Shown here one piece after another: positions 1-8,041 of a stretch of DNA of 64,000 nt. A model generated the notes under the pieces. That model made no database searches, had not been told where the DNA came from, and saw nothing but the letters and a program-made list of their open reading frames with translations. Both the position numbers and the translations under genes were made by a program. Every line of letters begins with the position of its first letter. The stretch's first letter is position 1. Origin of the DNA: Streptomyces bacillaris. GTDB lineage: Bacteria; Actinomycetota; Actinomycetes; Streptomycetales; Streptomycetaceae. The stretch spans positions 682,001-746,000 of the forward strand of contig NZ_CP029378.1 of assembly GCF_003268675.1 (NCBI RefSeq), read 5' to 3'.

Positions 1-261
1 GGCCCGTAGCAGCGTCGACTTGCCGGAGCCGTTGGTGCCGATGAGGCCGATGGCCTCGCCCCGGTAGGCGGTGAAGGAGACGCCGCGCACGGCGTGCACC
101 TTCCTGACCCCGCGCTGCTCGCCCTTGCCGCGGCGCAGCATCCGGCTCAGCGCCGCGGTGGCGCTGCCCCGGCCGCCGCCACCGCCGTTGACCCGGTAGA
201 CGATGTGGACGTCATCGGCGATGACCGTGGGAGTCCGTCCCTGCGTGTTGTCCTCAGCCAC
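1..261 (-). CDS. ABC transporter ATP-binding protein, TagH-like (partial, 3' end outside window)
   Basis: Only the first 87 codons are present. They hold a short N-terminal region with a glycine run, then a P-loop GTNGSGKST near residues 77-85 preceded by GEAIGLI. The GTG start overlaps the stop of the permease gene by 8 nt, so the two are translationally coupled. Gene order (permease, then ATPase, behind glycosyltransferase and CDP-alcohol transferase genes) matches the TagGH/Wzm-Wzt group of ABC-2 exporters that move undecaprenyl-linked polysaccharide or teichoic acid across the membrane. The signature motif and Walker B are off the window, so the substrate class rests on context. Confidence 0.85.
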   Translation of the reverse strand, partial: MAEDNTQGRTPTVIADDVHIVYRVNGGGGGRGSATAALSRMLRRGKGEQRGVRKVHAVRGVSFTAYRGEAIGLIGTNGSGKSTLLRA

Positions 262-1183
262 GGCCGTACCGTTCCTCTGCCTTCCAGAAATACACGAATC
301 CCACGACGCCCAGCAGCAGGGCCCAGCCGAGACCGACGGCCCAGACGTGGTCCGGCAGGTTCTCGGAGCCGTACCCGTCGATCAGGGCGAAGCGGACCAG
401 GTCCATGTAGACGGCCGCCGGGTTGTACTGCAGTACGTCGGCGATCCACTGCGGCTTGTCCTTGAGCATCACCGGGATGGAGAACATGACGCCCGAGGCG
501 TACATCCAGGTGCGCATGATGAACGGCATCAGCTGCGCGAGGTCGGGGGTCTTGGAGCCGAGCCGCGCCATGATGAGGGCCAGGCCGGTGTTGAAGACGA
601 ACTGGAGGATCAGGGCGGGGATCACCAGGAGCCACGACAGCGAGGGGTAGCTGCCGAAGATGATGGCGACCGCGACCAGCACGATCATCGAGAACAGCAG
701 CTGCTGGAGCTGCTGGAGCGAGAACGAGATGGGGAGCGAGGCCCGGGGGAAGTGGAGGGCCCGGACCAGTCCGAGGTTGCCGGAGATCGACCGGACGCCC
801 GCCATCACGGAGCTCTGGGTGAAGGTGAAGACGAAGACGCCGGTGACGAGGAACGGCACGAAGACGTCGTGGGGAATCCCCTCCCTGGTCCCCAGGATCA
901 GTCCGAAGATCAGGTAATAGACACAGGCGTTCAGGAGAGGGGTGACCACCTGCCACAGCTGGCCCAGTTTGGCCTGGCTGTACTGAGCGGTCAGCTTCGC
1001 CCTGGAGAAGGCCAGGATGAAATGGCGCCGGCCCCAGAGCTGTCGCATGTACTCGAACAGCCCGGGCCGGGCACCGCTCACGGTCAGGCCGTACTTGGCG
1101 GCCAGCTGAGCCGGGCCGAGGCCCTCGTCGGCGGACGGCGGGGTCCCGAGGGCTACCCCACCGTCGTGGGTCGTGTCACTCAC
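254..1183 (-). CDS. ABC-2 type transporter permease, TagG/Wzm-like
   Basis: 309-residue membrane protein with a ~45-residue cytoplasmic N-terminus and about six hydrophobic segments (roughly 78-98, 108-130, 155-178, 182-205, 217-238 and 275-298). This is the usual size and topology of the ABC-2 permease that pairs with a TagH-like ATPase. The start is GTG. It lies 101 nt downstream of the glycosyltransferase gene on the same strand and overlaps the ATPase gene. The likely role is export of a cell-wall glycopolymer built by the upstream enzymes. The family call is firm from topology and neighbours; the substrate is inferred. Confidence 0.85.
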   Translation of the reverse strand: MSDTTHDGGVALGTPPSADEGLGPAQLAAKYGLTVSGARPGLFEYMRQLWGRRHFILAFSRAKLTAQYSQAKLGQLWQVVTPLLNACVYYLIFGLILGTREGIPHDVFVPFLVTGVFVFTFTQSSVMAGVRSISGNLGLVRALHFPRASLPISFSLQQLQQLLFSMIVLVAVAIIFGSYPSLSWLLVIPALILQFVFNTGLALIMARLGSKTPDLAQLMPFIMRTWMYASGVMFSIPVMLKDKPQWIADVLQYNPAAVYMDLVRFALIDGYGSENLPDHVWAVGLGWALLLGVVGFVYFWKAEERYGRG

Positions 1184-1284
1184 AAGTTGAAACTCTCGTC
1201 TTCACGCGCAGCCAGTCGCGGGCGCGGCTCAGGCGGACAGGTTCCGGAAAGAAAATACGCCTCATGGTCTCAGAGGACAGAGTC

Positions 1285-2169
1285 TCAGATGACCGGAGGT
1301 CGGCCCAGCCTCGTCAGCCGCCACACCGTACGCCACTTCATCGGGCGGCGGGGCCCGCAGGGCGTCGACCAGCCCTCCCGGAAACCGCCGAACCAGGCCT
1401 TCAGCGCGGGCGGCGACGGGCGCCTGACCAGGGTGAGCAGCAGCCAGACCCCCAGGTAGAGCGGGATCAGCGGGGCGGGCAGATTACGGCGGGCCAGCCA
1501 GACCCGGTTCCGGGCCACCATGCGGTGGTAGACCGTGTGCCGGGAGGGGGCCGTGGTGGGGTGGTGCAGCACCAGGTCCGCGCGGTAGTCGATCATCCAG
1601 CCCGCGTCCAGCGCCCGCCAGGCGAGGTCGGTCTCCTCGTGGGCGTAGAAGAACTCCTCGGGCAGCGGGCCGACCTCGGCGAGGACCTTGGTGCGTACGG
1701 CGTTGGCGCCGCCGAGGAAGGTCGTGACCCGCGAGGAGCGCAGCGGGTCGGCCGCCCGGAGCCGGGGCACGTGCCGGCGCTGGGTGGTGCCCGTGTCGGG
1801 GTCGGTGATCCGGAAGGTGAGGATGCCGAGCCCCGGGTCCGCCTCGAACGCCCGACGGCACAGTTCGGCGGTGTCACGGTTGGGGAGCAGCCCGTCGTCG
1901 TCGAGGAAGAGCAGGGCGTCCACCTCGGCGCCGGAGGGGCCGAACGCCTCGATGCCGGCGTTGCGGCCGCCGGGGATGCCCAGGTTCTCGGGCAGCTCCA
2001 CGGTCCGCACCCCGGGCGGGAGATCCGGGACCGGGGCGCCGTTGCCGACCACCACGACCTCGATCCGGTCCCCGTCCTGGGCGGCGACCGAATCGAGGAG
2101 GGCGCGGAGTTCGTCCGGGCGGTTGCCCATGGTGATGATCACCGCGCCCAGTTTCATGGCTGGGGTCAC
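1285..2169 (-). CDS. family 2 glycosyltransferase
   Basis: 294 residues with a GT-A fold beginning GAVIITMGNRPDEL, a central LFLDDDG metal/nucleotide-sugar motif near residue 92, and the ETDLAWRALDAG stretch near 180 typical of rhamnosyl/galactosyl-type GT2 enzymes. A hydrophobic segment near 235-250 suggests membrane association. The GTG start overlaps the stop of the upstream CDP-alcohol transferase gene by 4 nt (GTGA), indicating coupling; an in-frame ATG four codons on is an alternative start. Within the operon it probably adds sugar to the polyol-phosphate or lipid-linked acceptor that the ABC exporter moves. The donor sugar cannot be told from the sequence. Confidence 0.9.
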   Translation of the reverse strand: MTPAMKLGAVIITMGNRPDELRALLDSVAAQDGDRIEVVVVGNGAPVPDLPPGVRTVELPENLGIPGGRNAGIEAFGPSGAEVDALLFLDDDGLLPNRDTAELCRRAFEADPGLGILTFRITDPDTGTTQRRHVPRLRAADPLRSSRVTTFLGGANAVRTKVLAEVGPLPEEFFYAHEETDLAWRALDAGWMIDYRADLVLHHPTTAPSRHTVYHRMVARNRVWLARRNLPAPLIPLYLGVWLLLTLVRRPSPPALKAWFGGFREGWSTPCGPRRPMKWRTVWRLTRLGRPPVI

Positions 2170-2945
2170 TTCAGCCTGCTGGACGCCAGGACGGAGACCA
2201 GGTGCAGCAGGGTCTGCAGCAGCGCGATCCCGGCCAGGACGGCCGTGGCCAGGCGGGTGTAGAAGAGGTCGCCGCCGATGGTGTCGACGATCGCCACCAG
2301 CAGGATCAGCAGCGAGGCCTCGATCCCGAGGATCAGCCGGTGGAACTTGAGCGCCCCGGCCGCCCGGCGGGCCAGCGCCATGCCGGAGGAGCGCGGCTCG
2401 GAGGCCGACTCCTTGACCGGCGGCAGCCCGCCCTGGTGCCGGGCCACCCCGACCAGGTCCGTCTCGGCCTTGATCAGGATCGCGCCGAGGGCGGCCAGGG
2501 TGCCGAGGAACGCCCAGAGCCAGTCGGTCCGGCCCTCGCCCCAGATGTCCGCGGCGCGCAGGCCGAGGCCGACGAGGACCGCCGCGTCGCAGAGGTAGGC
2601 GGCGACCCGGTCCAGGTAGATCCCACTGAGCGAGTACTGCTTCTTCCAGCGGGCCAGCTCGCCGTCCACACAGTCGAACAGCAGGTAGAGCTGGACCATC
2701 AGCACACCGAGCAGGGCGCCCGGGATGCCCGGCACCAGGAGGGCCGGGGCGGCGAGGACGGCGGCCAGGGTCATGACGTACGTGACCTGGTTCGGCGTCA
2801 CCCGGGTGTTCACCAGGTAGCGGTCCACCCGCAGGGAGACCTCGCGCATGTACAGCCGCCCGGCCCAGTGCTCGCCGCTGCGCCGGTCCTTCACCCCGGC
2901 CGGGTGCACGACCGGGCGGAGTTCAGCTACTGATGGTCTTGGCAT
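2166..2945 (-). CDS. CDP-alcohol phosphatidyltransferase family protein lacking the fourth conserved Asp
   Basis: 259-residue integral membrane protein. The CDP-alcohol phosphotransferase signature is seen as DCVDGELAR, then GIYLDRVAAYLCD. The family pattern is DxxDG-x2-AR-x8-G-x3-D-x3-D. Here the first three Asp residues are present, but the position of the fourth, normally the catalytic base, is Ala; the next Asp is five residues later. The gene overlaps its neighbours at both ends (about 23 nt upstream, 4 nt downstream), inside an operon that also encodes a nucleotidyltransferase and a glycerol-1-phosphate-dehydrogenase-like enzyme. It probably condenses a CDP-polyol with a membrane acceptor, or is a catalytically altered member. 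Confidence 0.85.
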   Translation of the reverse strand: MPRPSVAELRPVVHPAGVKDRRSGEHWAGRLYMREVSLRVDRYLVNTRVTPNQVTYVMTLAAVLAAPALLVPGIPGALLGVLMVQLYLLFDCVDGELARWKKQYSLSGIYLDRVAAYLCDAAVLVGLGLRAADIWGEGRTDWLWAFLGTLAALGAILIKAETDLVGVARHQGGLPPVKESASEPRSSGMALARRAAGALKFHRLILGIEASLLILLVAIVDTIGGDLFYTRLATAVLAGIALLQTLLHLVSVLASSRLK

Positions 2946-3984
2946 AGTCGGCGTACGCGTCCCTGATCTGGTCGGTGGACAGGTTGAGGTGCTCCAGGAC
3001 CGTGAAGCGCCCGGGGCGCGTCTGCGGCGCGTAGTCGACGGCCCGGACGAACTCGTCCACGGTGAACCCGATCTCCTCGGGCAGGACCGGCAGGCCGTGG
3101 CGGCGCAGTATCGACGCCATCAGGAGGGACTCCTGGTGGGCACCGCGCAGATGCATGGCGAAGCAGGCGCCGAGGCCGACCTGTTCGCCGTGGCTGGCCG
3201 CGCGCTGGGGGAAGAGCAGGTCGAAGGCGTGGTTGATCTCGTGGCAGGCGCCGGACGCCGGACGCGAGTCACCCGCGACCGACATCGAGATGCCGGTCAG
3301 CACGAGCCCCTCGGCCAGCACCTTGAGGAAGGAGTCGTCACCGACCCCGCCCGGGTGGCGCAGCACGGCCTCGCCGGCCTGGCGGGCCATCGCGGCCGCG
3401 AGACCGTCGATCTCCTCGCCGTTGACCTCGTGGGCCAGCTCCCAGTCGGCGACACAGGAGATGTTGGAGATCGCGTCCCCGATGCCGGAGCGGACGAACC
3501 GGACGGGCGCCTCACGGATCACGTCGAGGTCGATGACCACGGCGATCGGGGTGGGCACCCCGTAGGAGCCGCGCCCGTTGTCGTTGTCCAGCGTGGCGAC
3601 CGGCGAGCAGAGGCCGTCGTGCGAGAGGTTCGTCGCGACGGCGACCATGGGCAGCCCGACCCGCGCCGCGGCGTACTTCGCCACGTCGATGATCTTGCCG
3701 CCGCCGAGGCCCACCACGGCGTCGTAACGGTTGCCCTTGATGCCGTCCGCGAGCTTCACCGCGGAGTCGATCGTCCCGTCGGAGACGGGGTACCAGTCGG
3801 CGCCCGGCAGGTCCGGGGCGAGCCGCTCCTTGAGGGCGCGCCCGGAGCCGTCACTGATCGCGACGGCCAGCCGGCCGGAGGAGGAGATCCGCTGATCGGC
3901 CAGGAGACCCGCCAGATCGTCCATGGCGCCGCGCCGGATGTCGACGACGACCGGGGACGGAATGAGCCGGGTCAGTACTGGCAC
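2923..3984 (-). CDS. iron-containing alcohol dehydrogenase / sn-glycerol-1-phosphate dehydrogenase-like protein
   Basis: 353 residues of the dehydroquinate-synthase/G1P-dehydrogenase superfamily. The NAD(P)-binding GLGGGKIIDVAKYAA motif is near residue 93. A conserved NLSHDG lies near 120 and metal-ligand histidines in CHEINHAF and SHGEQVG in the C-terminal all-helical domain. Members reduce dihydroxyacetone phosphate or a related keto-phosphate to a polyol phosphate. The GTG start overlaps the nucleotidyltransferase stop by 13 nt and the end overlaps the CDP-alcohol transferase gene by 23 nt. Context suggests it makes the polyol phosphate that is then cytidylylated. The exact substrate is inferred. 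Confidence 0.85.
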   Translation of the reverse strand: MPVLTRLIPSPVVVDIRRGAMDDLAGLLADQRISSSGRLAVAISDGSGRALKERLAPDLPGADWYPVSDGTIDSAVKLADGIKGNRYDAVVGLGGGKIIDVAKYAAARVGLPMVAVATNLSHDGLCSPVATLDNDNGRGSYGVPTPIAVVIDLDVIREAPVRFVRSGIGDAISNISCVADWELAHEVNGEEIDGLAAAMARQAGEAVLRHPGGVGDDSFLKVLAEGLVLTGISMSVAGDSRPASGACHEINHAFDLLFPQRAASHGEQVGLGACFAMHLRGAHQESLLMASILRRHGLPVLPEEIGFTVDEFVRAVDYAPQTRPGRFTVLEHLNLSTDQIRDAYADYAKTISS

Positions 3985-4709
3985 GCGATTTCACGGCCCT
4001 TCTTCAGGTCGTCGTGGTTGTCGATCTCGACCCAGGTCACGGTCCCTATGGGGGCCACGTCGACGGTGAAGCCGCGGTTGGCCAGCTCCTGGTAACCGTC
4101 CTCGTAGTAGAGGTCGGGGTCGCGCTCGAAGGTGGTCTTCAGCGCGTCCGCCAGCTCCTCGGCGGCCTCGCCCTCGATGAGGGTGACGCCGATGTACTCG
4201 CCGGTGGCGGAGGCCGGGTCCATCAGCTTGGTGATGCGCTGGACGCCCTTGCCCTCCTCGACTATGACCTTCATCTCCTCGTCCGCGAGGGTCTTCTCGG
4301 TGTCGAGGGCGAGGATGATCTTCCGGCCCTGGCCGCGGGCCTCCAGGAGGGTCTTCTCGACGGAGACCGGGTGGACGGTGTCGCCGTTGGCGAGGATCAC
4401 GCCGCGCTTGATGACGTCACGGGCGCACCACAGGGAGTAGGCGTTGTTCCACTCCTCGGCCTTGTCGTTGTCGATGAGCGTGAGGGTGAGGCCGTAGGTG
4501 GCCTCCAGCTCGGCCTTGCGCGCGTAGACGGCTTCCTTGCGGTAGCCGACGACGATCGCGACCTCGGTCAGTCCGACCGCCGCGAAGTTGGCGAGGGTGA
4601 GGTCGAGGACCGTCTTGTCGCCGTCGACAGGGACGAGCGCCTTGGGGAGCGTGTCCGTGTAGGGGCGCAGACGTCGTCCTGCACCGGCTGCCAGTACGAG
4701 GCCGATCAT
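3972..4709 (-). CDS. sugar/polyol-phosphate nucleotidyltransferase
   Basis: 245 residues beginning MIGLVLAAGAGRRL, the signature of NTP-transferases, with the conserved LPKALVPV lysine at about residue 24. NNAYSLW and the GVILANGDT metal site follow the pattern of LicC-like phosphocholine or polyol-phosphate cytidylyltransferases. The start was set at 4709, not at the in-frame ATG at 4910, because the nucleotide-binding motif begins at residue 2 and the ATG overlaps the upstream stop by 4 nt (ATGA). It probably activates the product of the adjacent dehydrogenase to a CDP-polyol for the two CDP-alcohol transferases. The nucleotide used is inferred. Confidence 0.88.
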   Translation of the reverse strand: MIGLVLAAGAGRRLRPYTDTLPKALVPVDGDKTVLDLTLANFAAVGLTEVAIVVGYRKEAVYARKAELEATYGLTLTLIDNDKAEEWNNAYSLWCARDVIKRGVILANGDTVHPVSVEKTLLEARGQGRKIILALDTEKTLADEEMKVIVEEGKGVQRITKLMDPASATGEYIGVTLIEGEAAEELADALKTTFERDPDLYYEDGYQELANRGFTVDVAPIGTVTWVEIDNHDDLKKGREIACQY

Positions 4710-6550
4710 GCGAGTTCTCCTTCGTCGTGTACGGCGGGGGCCGAGGAGGACACCCAGAAGCGGATGGACTCCACGAGCACCACCAGAGCCACGGCCACCG
4801 CGAGGGCGGTGAGCGCGGTGGTGAAACCTGAGGCGTGGGTGAGTACGGCGGCGAGGACGGCCACCAGCGCGGTGCGGCCCTCGTGTCCACCGATCGTCCG
4901 CACCAGCCACCCGGGCGGCGCGCCGGTGCCTCCGCGGATGCGGTACACCGTGTCGTAGTGATGGTAGGCGACGGCCGAAACCAGCCCGAATGCCGCGGGA
5001 ACGGCGTGGGGGACGTCACTGCGCGCGGCCAGCACCAGGATCGTGACGTACTCGGCGGCCCGGAAGACCGGCGGCACCAGCCAGTCCAGCGCGCCCTTGA
5101 GCGGGCGGGCGACGGCGAGGCCGGAGAGGAGCACGTACACCCCGGCGGCGGCGACGGTGAGCCAGCTGCCGTACCGGAGGAAGAGCGCCGAGCCGACCAT
5201 CACGAGCGCCCCGAGCAGGGCCGCGGCGGGGACCGTGAACGCGCCCCGGAGGCCGGGGGCGACGGCGGCGACGGCCTGGGCGAGCGGTCCCGAGTCGGCC
5301 AGGTCCGCCAGGGCCTGCGCGGCCCGGTCGGTGCGCCGGGCCTTGCGGGTCAGCGAGCGCAGCAGGCGGCCCGCCGTGGTGTAGCAGGCGGCGAGGGAGC
5401 AGCCGACGAGCAGGGCGTAGAAGACGATGCGCGGAGTGGTCAGGGCCGTGAGCACGGCGATCATGGCCCAGCGCTCACCGATCGGCAGCACGATCATCCG
5501 GCGCGCCCAGACCGTCCAGCCGACGCTGTCGAGCTTGTTGGAGAGGGCGGCGGTGGGGCTGGTGTTGGCGACCGCGTCGTGGTTGGCCTCGTTGAACGAG
5601 AAGTCCACGACGTGGCGGCAGGACTGGAGGACCATCGCGCCGAGCGCCAGGGTCCAGACGTCGTCACCGCCGCGTACGGCGCCGATGGCGAGGCCCGCGT
5701 AGAACGCGTACTCCTTGGCCCGGTCGAAGGTGGCGTCCAGCCAGGCGCCCATCGTGGAGTACTGCAGCGAGTAGCGGGCGAGCTGCCCGTCGGTGCAGTC
5801 GAGCACGAAGGAGACCAGGAGCAGGAGCCCGGCCGCGATGTAGCCGCCGCGGGTTCCGGTGGCCGCCGCGCCCGCCGCGACGAGCGCGGTGACCAGCGAT
5901 GCGGTGGTGACCTGGTTGGGGGTGAGGCCCCGGCGGGCGCACCAGCGGGCGATGTAGCGGGAGTAGGGGCTGATGCAGAAGGTGGTGAAGAACCCGTCGT
6001 GGGCCTTGACCGCGCTGCGCAGCCGTACCGCCTCGTCGTCGACCGAGGTGAGCCCGGCCACGGCGGCGGCCTCCTGCTCGGCGTCGGCGGGGACGGCCGC
6101 GACCAGGGAGCCGAGCGCGGGGCGGTGGACGGGGGTGCCCTCGGCCTCCAGCGCTGCGGCGATGCGGCCGGGGAGGGTGGGGTCCTCGGCTGCCGGGTCG
6201 GCCGCCGGGGCGGCCGACTGACCGGTCGCCTGGCCGACTGTCTGGCCTGTCATCGGCTCTGCGCCGGTCTGCGGGGCGGCGTCCGCCCCAGCTTCCGGTT
6301 CGGCGGCGGGAGCGCCCGCACCGACCGCCGCGGTGGTGCGCTGGAGCGCGCCTACCAGGGCCGGGCGGGCCTCCGCCTGGGCGGTGAGCGCGCCGGGGAC
6401 AGTGGCGGCGGGGAAGCGCGGGTCGGTCAGCCCGAGCCGCAGCGCGTGGACGTGGCCCACGAAGCGCGGGTCGACGAGGGCGACCCGGCGGCCGGCCGGG
6501 ACGGCGGCGAGGAGTGCTGCGGCGTCACCGGCGTCGGCGGCGGTGAGCAC
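4706..6550 (-). CDS. DUF5941 / CDP-alcohol phosphatidyltransferase family membrane protein
   Basis: 614 residues from the GTG at 6550. Domains in order: an N-terminal ~85-residue globular region with LVDPRFVGHVHALRLG; an Ala/Thr/Glu-rich linker (about 95-150); an intact CDP-alcohol transferase signature (DCTDGQLAR, GAWLDATFD, all four Asp present) near 260-290; then many membrane segments ending in the conserved HYDTVYRIRGGTGAPPGWL of the DUF5941 region. Good coding sequence continues 26 codons upstream of the GTG to a CTG at 6626-6628, preceded by AGGAG at a 9-nt spacing, so the real start may be CTG. It is the first gene of the operon and overlaps the nucleotidyltransferase gene by 4 nt. 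Confidence 0.88.
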   Translation of the reverse strand: MLTAADAGDAAALLAAVPAGRRVALVDPRFVGHVHALRLGLTDPRFPAATVPGALTAQAEARPALVGALQRTTAAVGAGAPAAEPEAGADAAPQTGAEPMTGQTVGQATGQSAAPAADPAAEDPTLPGRIAAALEAEGTPVHRPALGSLVAAVPADAEQEAAAVAGLTSVDDEAVRLRSAVKAHDGFFTTFCISPYSRYIARWCARRGLTPNQVTTASLVTALVAAGAAATGTRGGYIAAGLLLLVSFVLDCTDGQLARYSLQYSTMGAWLDATFDRAKEYAFYAGLAIGAVRGGDDVWTLALGAMVLQSCRHVVDFSFNEANHDAVANTSPTAALSNKLDSVGWTVWARRMIVLPIGERWAMIAVLTALTTPRIVFYALLVGCSLAACYTTAGRLLRSLTRKARRTDRAAQALADLADSGPLAQAVAAVAPGLRGAFTVPAAALLGALVMVGSALFLRYGSWLTVAAAGVYVLLSGLAVARPLKGALDWLVPPVFRAAEYVTILVLAARSDVPHAVPAAFGLVSAVAYHHYDTVYRIRGGTGAPPGWLVRTIGGHEGRTALVAVLAAVLTHASGFTTALTALAVAVALVVLVESIRFWVSSSAPAVHDEGELA

Positions 6551-6628
6551 GTCGAAGCCCAGGGACCGCAGGTCGTCCGCGAGCGACGAGCCGGGTACCG
6601 GCGTACCGGTGAGGATGGCGGTCGACAG

Positions 6629-6893
6629 ACGAACTCACTCCTTGGCACTGACGGGGTGGACGACACACGGCAGCACGGCCACGAGGCGGGCCGGCGGCAT
6701 GTCGGCTGAGGTTATCGGATGTACGGAAGGCCGAGTTCACCACCCGTTTGTGCGCCGTTCGGGTGGCCATGATCGGCCCGGCTCCGTCCGCGATCATCAT
6801 CGACGATCGGTACCCCGCCCCACAAACCGCGCGATGGATGGGATGGGCGGGACGCTGACGGACGGGGTGAGCGGGACGCTTAGGCTGGCCGAC
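6629..6893. other. divergent promoter region between the polyol operon and galE
   Basis: 265 nt with no convincing gene. On the plus strand TAGGCT at 6881-6886 lies 7 nt before the galE ATG, with no Shine-Dalgarno between, as expected for a -10 box of a leaderless transcript; CTGACG at 6855-6860 is a weak -35 candidate. On the minus strand AGGAG lies just before the CTG/GTG starts of the operon. I see no strong repeat here. Confidence 0.5.
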
Positions 6894-7883
6894 ATGACAT
6901 GGCTGATCACAGGCGGGGCGGGATACATCGGGGCACACGTGGCGCGGGCCATGGTCGCGGCGGGAGAGCGGGTCGTGGCGCTCGACGACCGCTCCTCGGG
7001 GATCGTGGAGCGGCTGCCGGACGCCGTCACGCTGGTGGAGGGCCGGATCGCGGACCGGGCGCTGCTGGACCGGGTGCTCGCCGAGCACGCGGTGAGCGGC
7101 GTGGTGCACCTCGCGGCGAAGAAGCAGGTCGGTGAGTCGGTGGAGCAGCCGCTGCTCTACTACCGGGAGAACGTCGCCGGGCTGGGCGTGCTCCTGGAGG
7201 CCGTGGTCGCGGCGGGTGTGCGACGCTTCCTCTTCTCGTCGTCGGCGGCCGTCTACGGCGTACCGGATGTGGATCTGATCACGGAGGAGACGCCGTGCCT
7301 GCCGATCAACCCGTACGGGGAGACCAAGCTCGCGGGTGAGTGGCTGGTGCGGGCGGCCGGGAAGGCGCACGGAATCTCCACCGCCTGTCTGCGGTACTTC
7401 AACGTGGCGGGCGCCGCCGGGCCCGAGCTGGCGGACACCGGGGTCTTCAACATCGTTCCGATGGTCTTCGACCGGCTGACGCGCGGCGAGGCCCCCCGGA
7501 TCTTCGGCGCCGACTACCCGACGCCCGACGGCACCTGCATCCGCGACTACATCCATGTGGCGGACCTGGCCGAGGCCCATCTCGCCGTGGCGCGGAAGCT
7601 GGCCGGGCGTGACGGCGGCGATCTGACGCTGAACGTCGGCCGGGGCGAGGGCGTCTCGGTACGGGAGCTGATCGACGTGATCCGCGAGGTGACCGGACAC
7701 CCGGTGGAGCCGGTGGTGGAGCCGCGCCGGGCGGGCGACGCGCCGAAGGCGGTGGCGTCGGACGCGCTGATGGTCCGGGAGCTGGGGTGGACGGCCCGCC
7801 GGGACGTCCGCTCGATGGTGGAGTCGGCGTGGGAGGGGTGGCGCCTGCGTCACCCGGAGGCCCGCCCCGGCACCCGTAAATGA
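6894..7883 (+). CDS. galE: UDP-glucose 4-epimerase
   Basis: 329 residues, the usual length of GalE. The Rossmann motif GGAGYIG is at residues 7-13, SSSAAVYG at about 115-122 supplies the catalytic serine, and PYGETK gives the YxxxK pair Y141/K145. The C-terminal half has RYFNVAGA and the YPTPDGTCIRDYIHV substrate region. The start at 6894 is chosen because the Rossmann fold begins directly after it; an apparent -10 box 7 nt upstream and no ribosome-binding site suggest leaderless translation. It interconverts UDP-glucose and UDP-galactose in the cytoplasm. It diverges from the wall-polymer operon, to which it could supply sugar donor. Confidence 0.95.
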   Translation: MTWLITGGAGYIGAHVARAMVAAGERVVALDDRSSGIVERLPDAVTLVEGRIADRALLDRVLAEHAVSGVVHLAAKKQVGESVEQPLLYYRENVAGLGVLLEAVVAAGVRRFLFSSSAAVYGVPDVDLITEETPCLPINPYGETKLAGEWLVRAAGKAHGISTACLRYFNVAGAAGPELADTGVFNIVPMVFDRLTRGEAPRIFGADYPTPDGTCIRDYIHVADLAEAHLAVARKLAGRDGGDLTLNVGRGEGVSVRELIDVIREVTGHPVEPVVEPRRAGDAPKAVASDALMVRELGWTARRDVRSMVESAWEGWRLRHPEARPGTRK

Positions 7884-7893
7884 TCACGCCACC

Positions 7894-7928
7894 GCTCTGA
7901 CCTGCGGAACGTTTCCGCAGGTCAGAGC
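7894..7928. terminator. strong hairpin terminator downstream of galE
   Basis: A perfect 16-bp inverted repeat (GCTCTGACCTGCGGAA and its complement) separated by CGT, starting 10 nt after the galE stop. There is no T-tract, as is common in Streptomyces. Confidence 0.85.
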
Positions 7929-8041
7929 ATATGACAACGGTGTTCAGTACCGTGTTGCCCGATACCCCCCACCCGTAGTTCACTGGGCCGCGTCGGGCGG
8001 TTTCGCCCCGGCGCTGTCGCAGGGACCTGGAGGCGTTTCGC

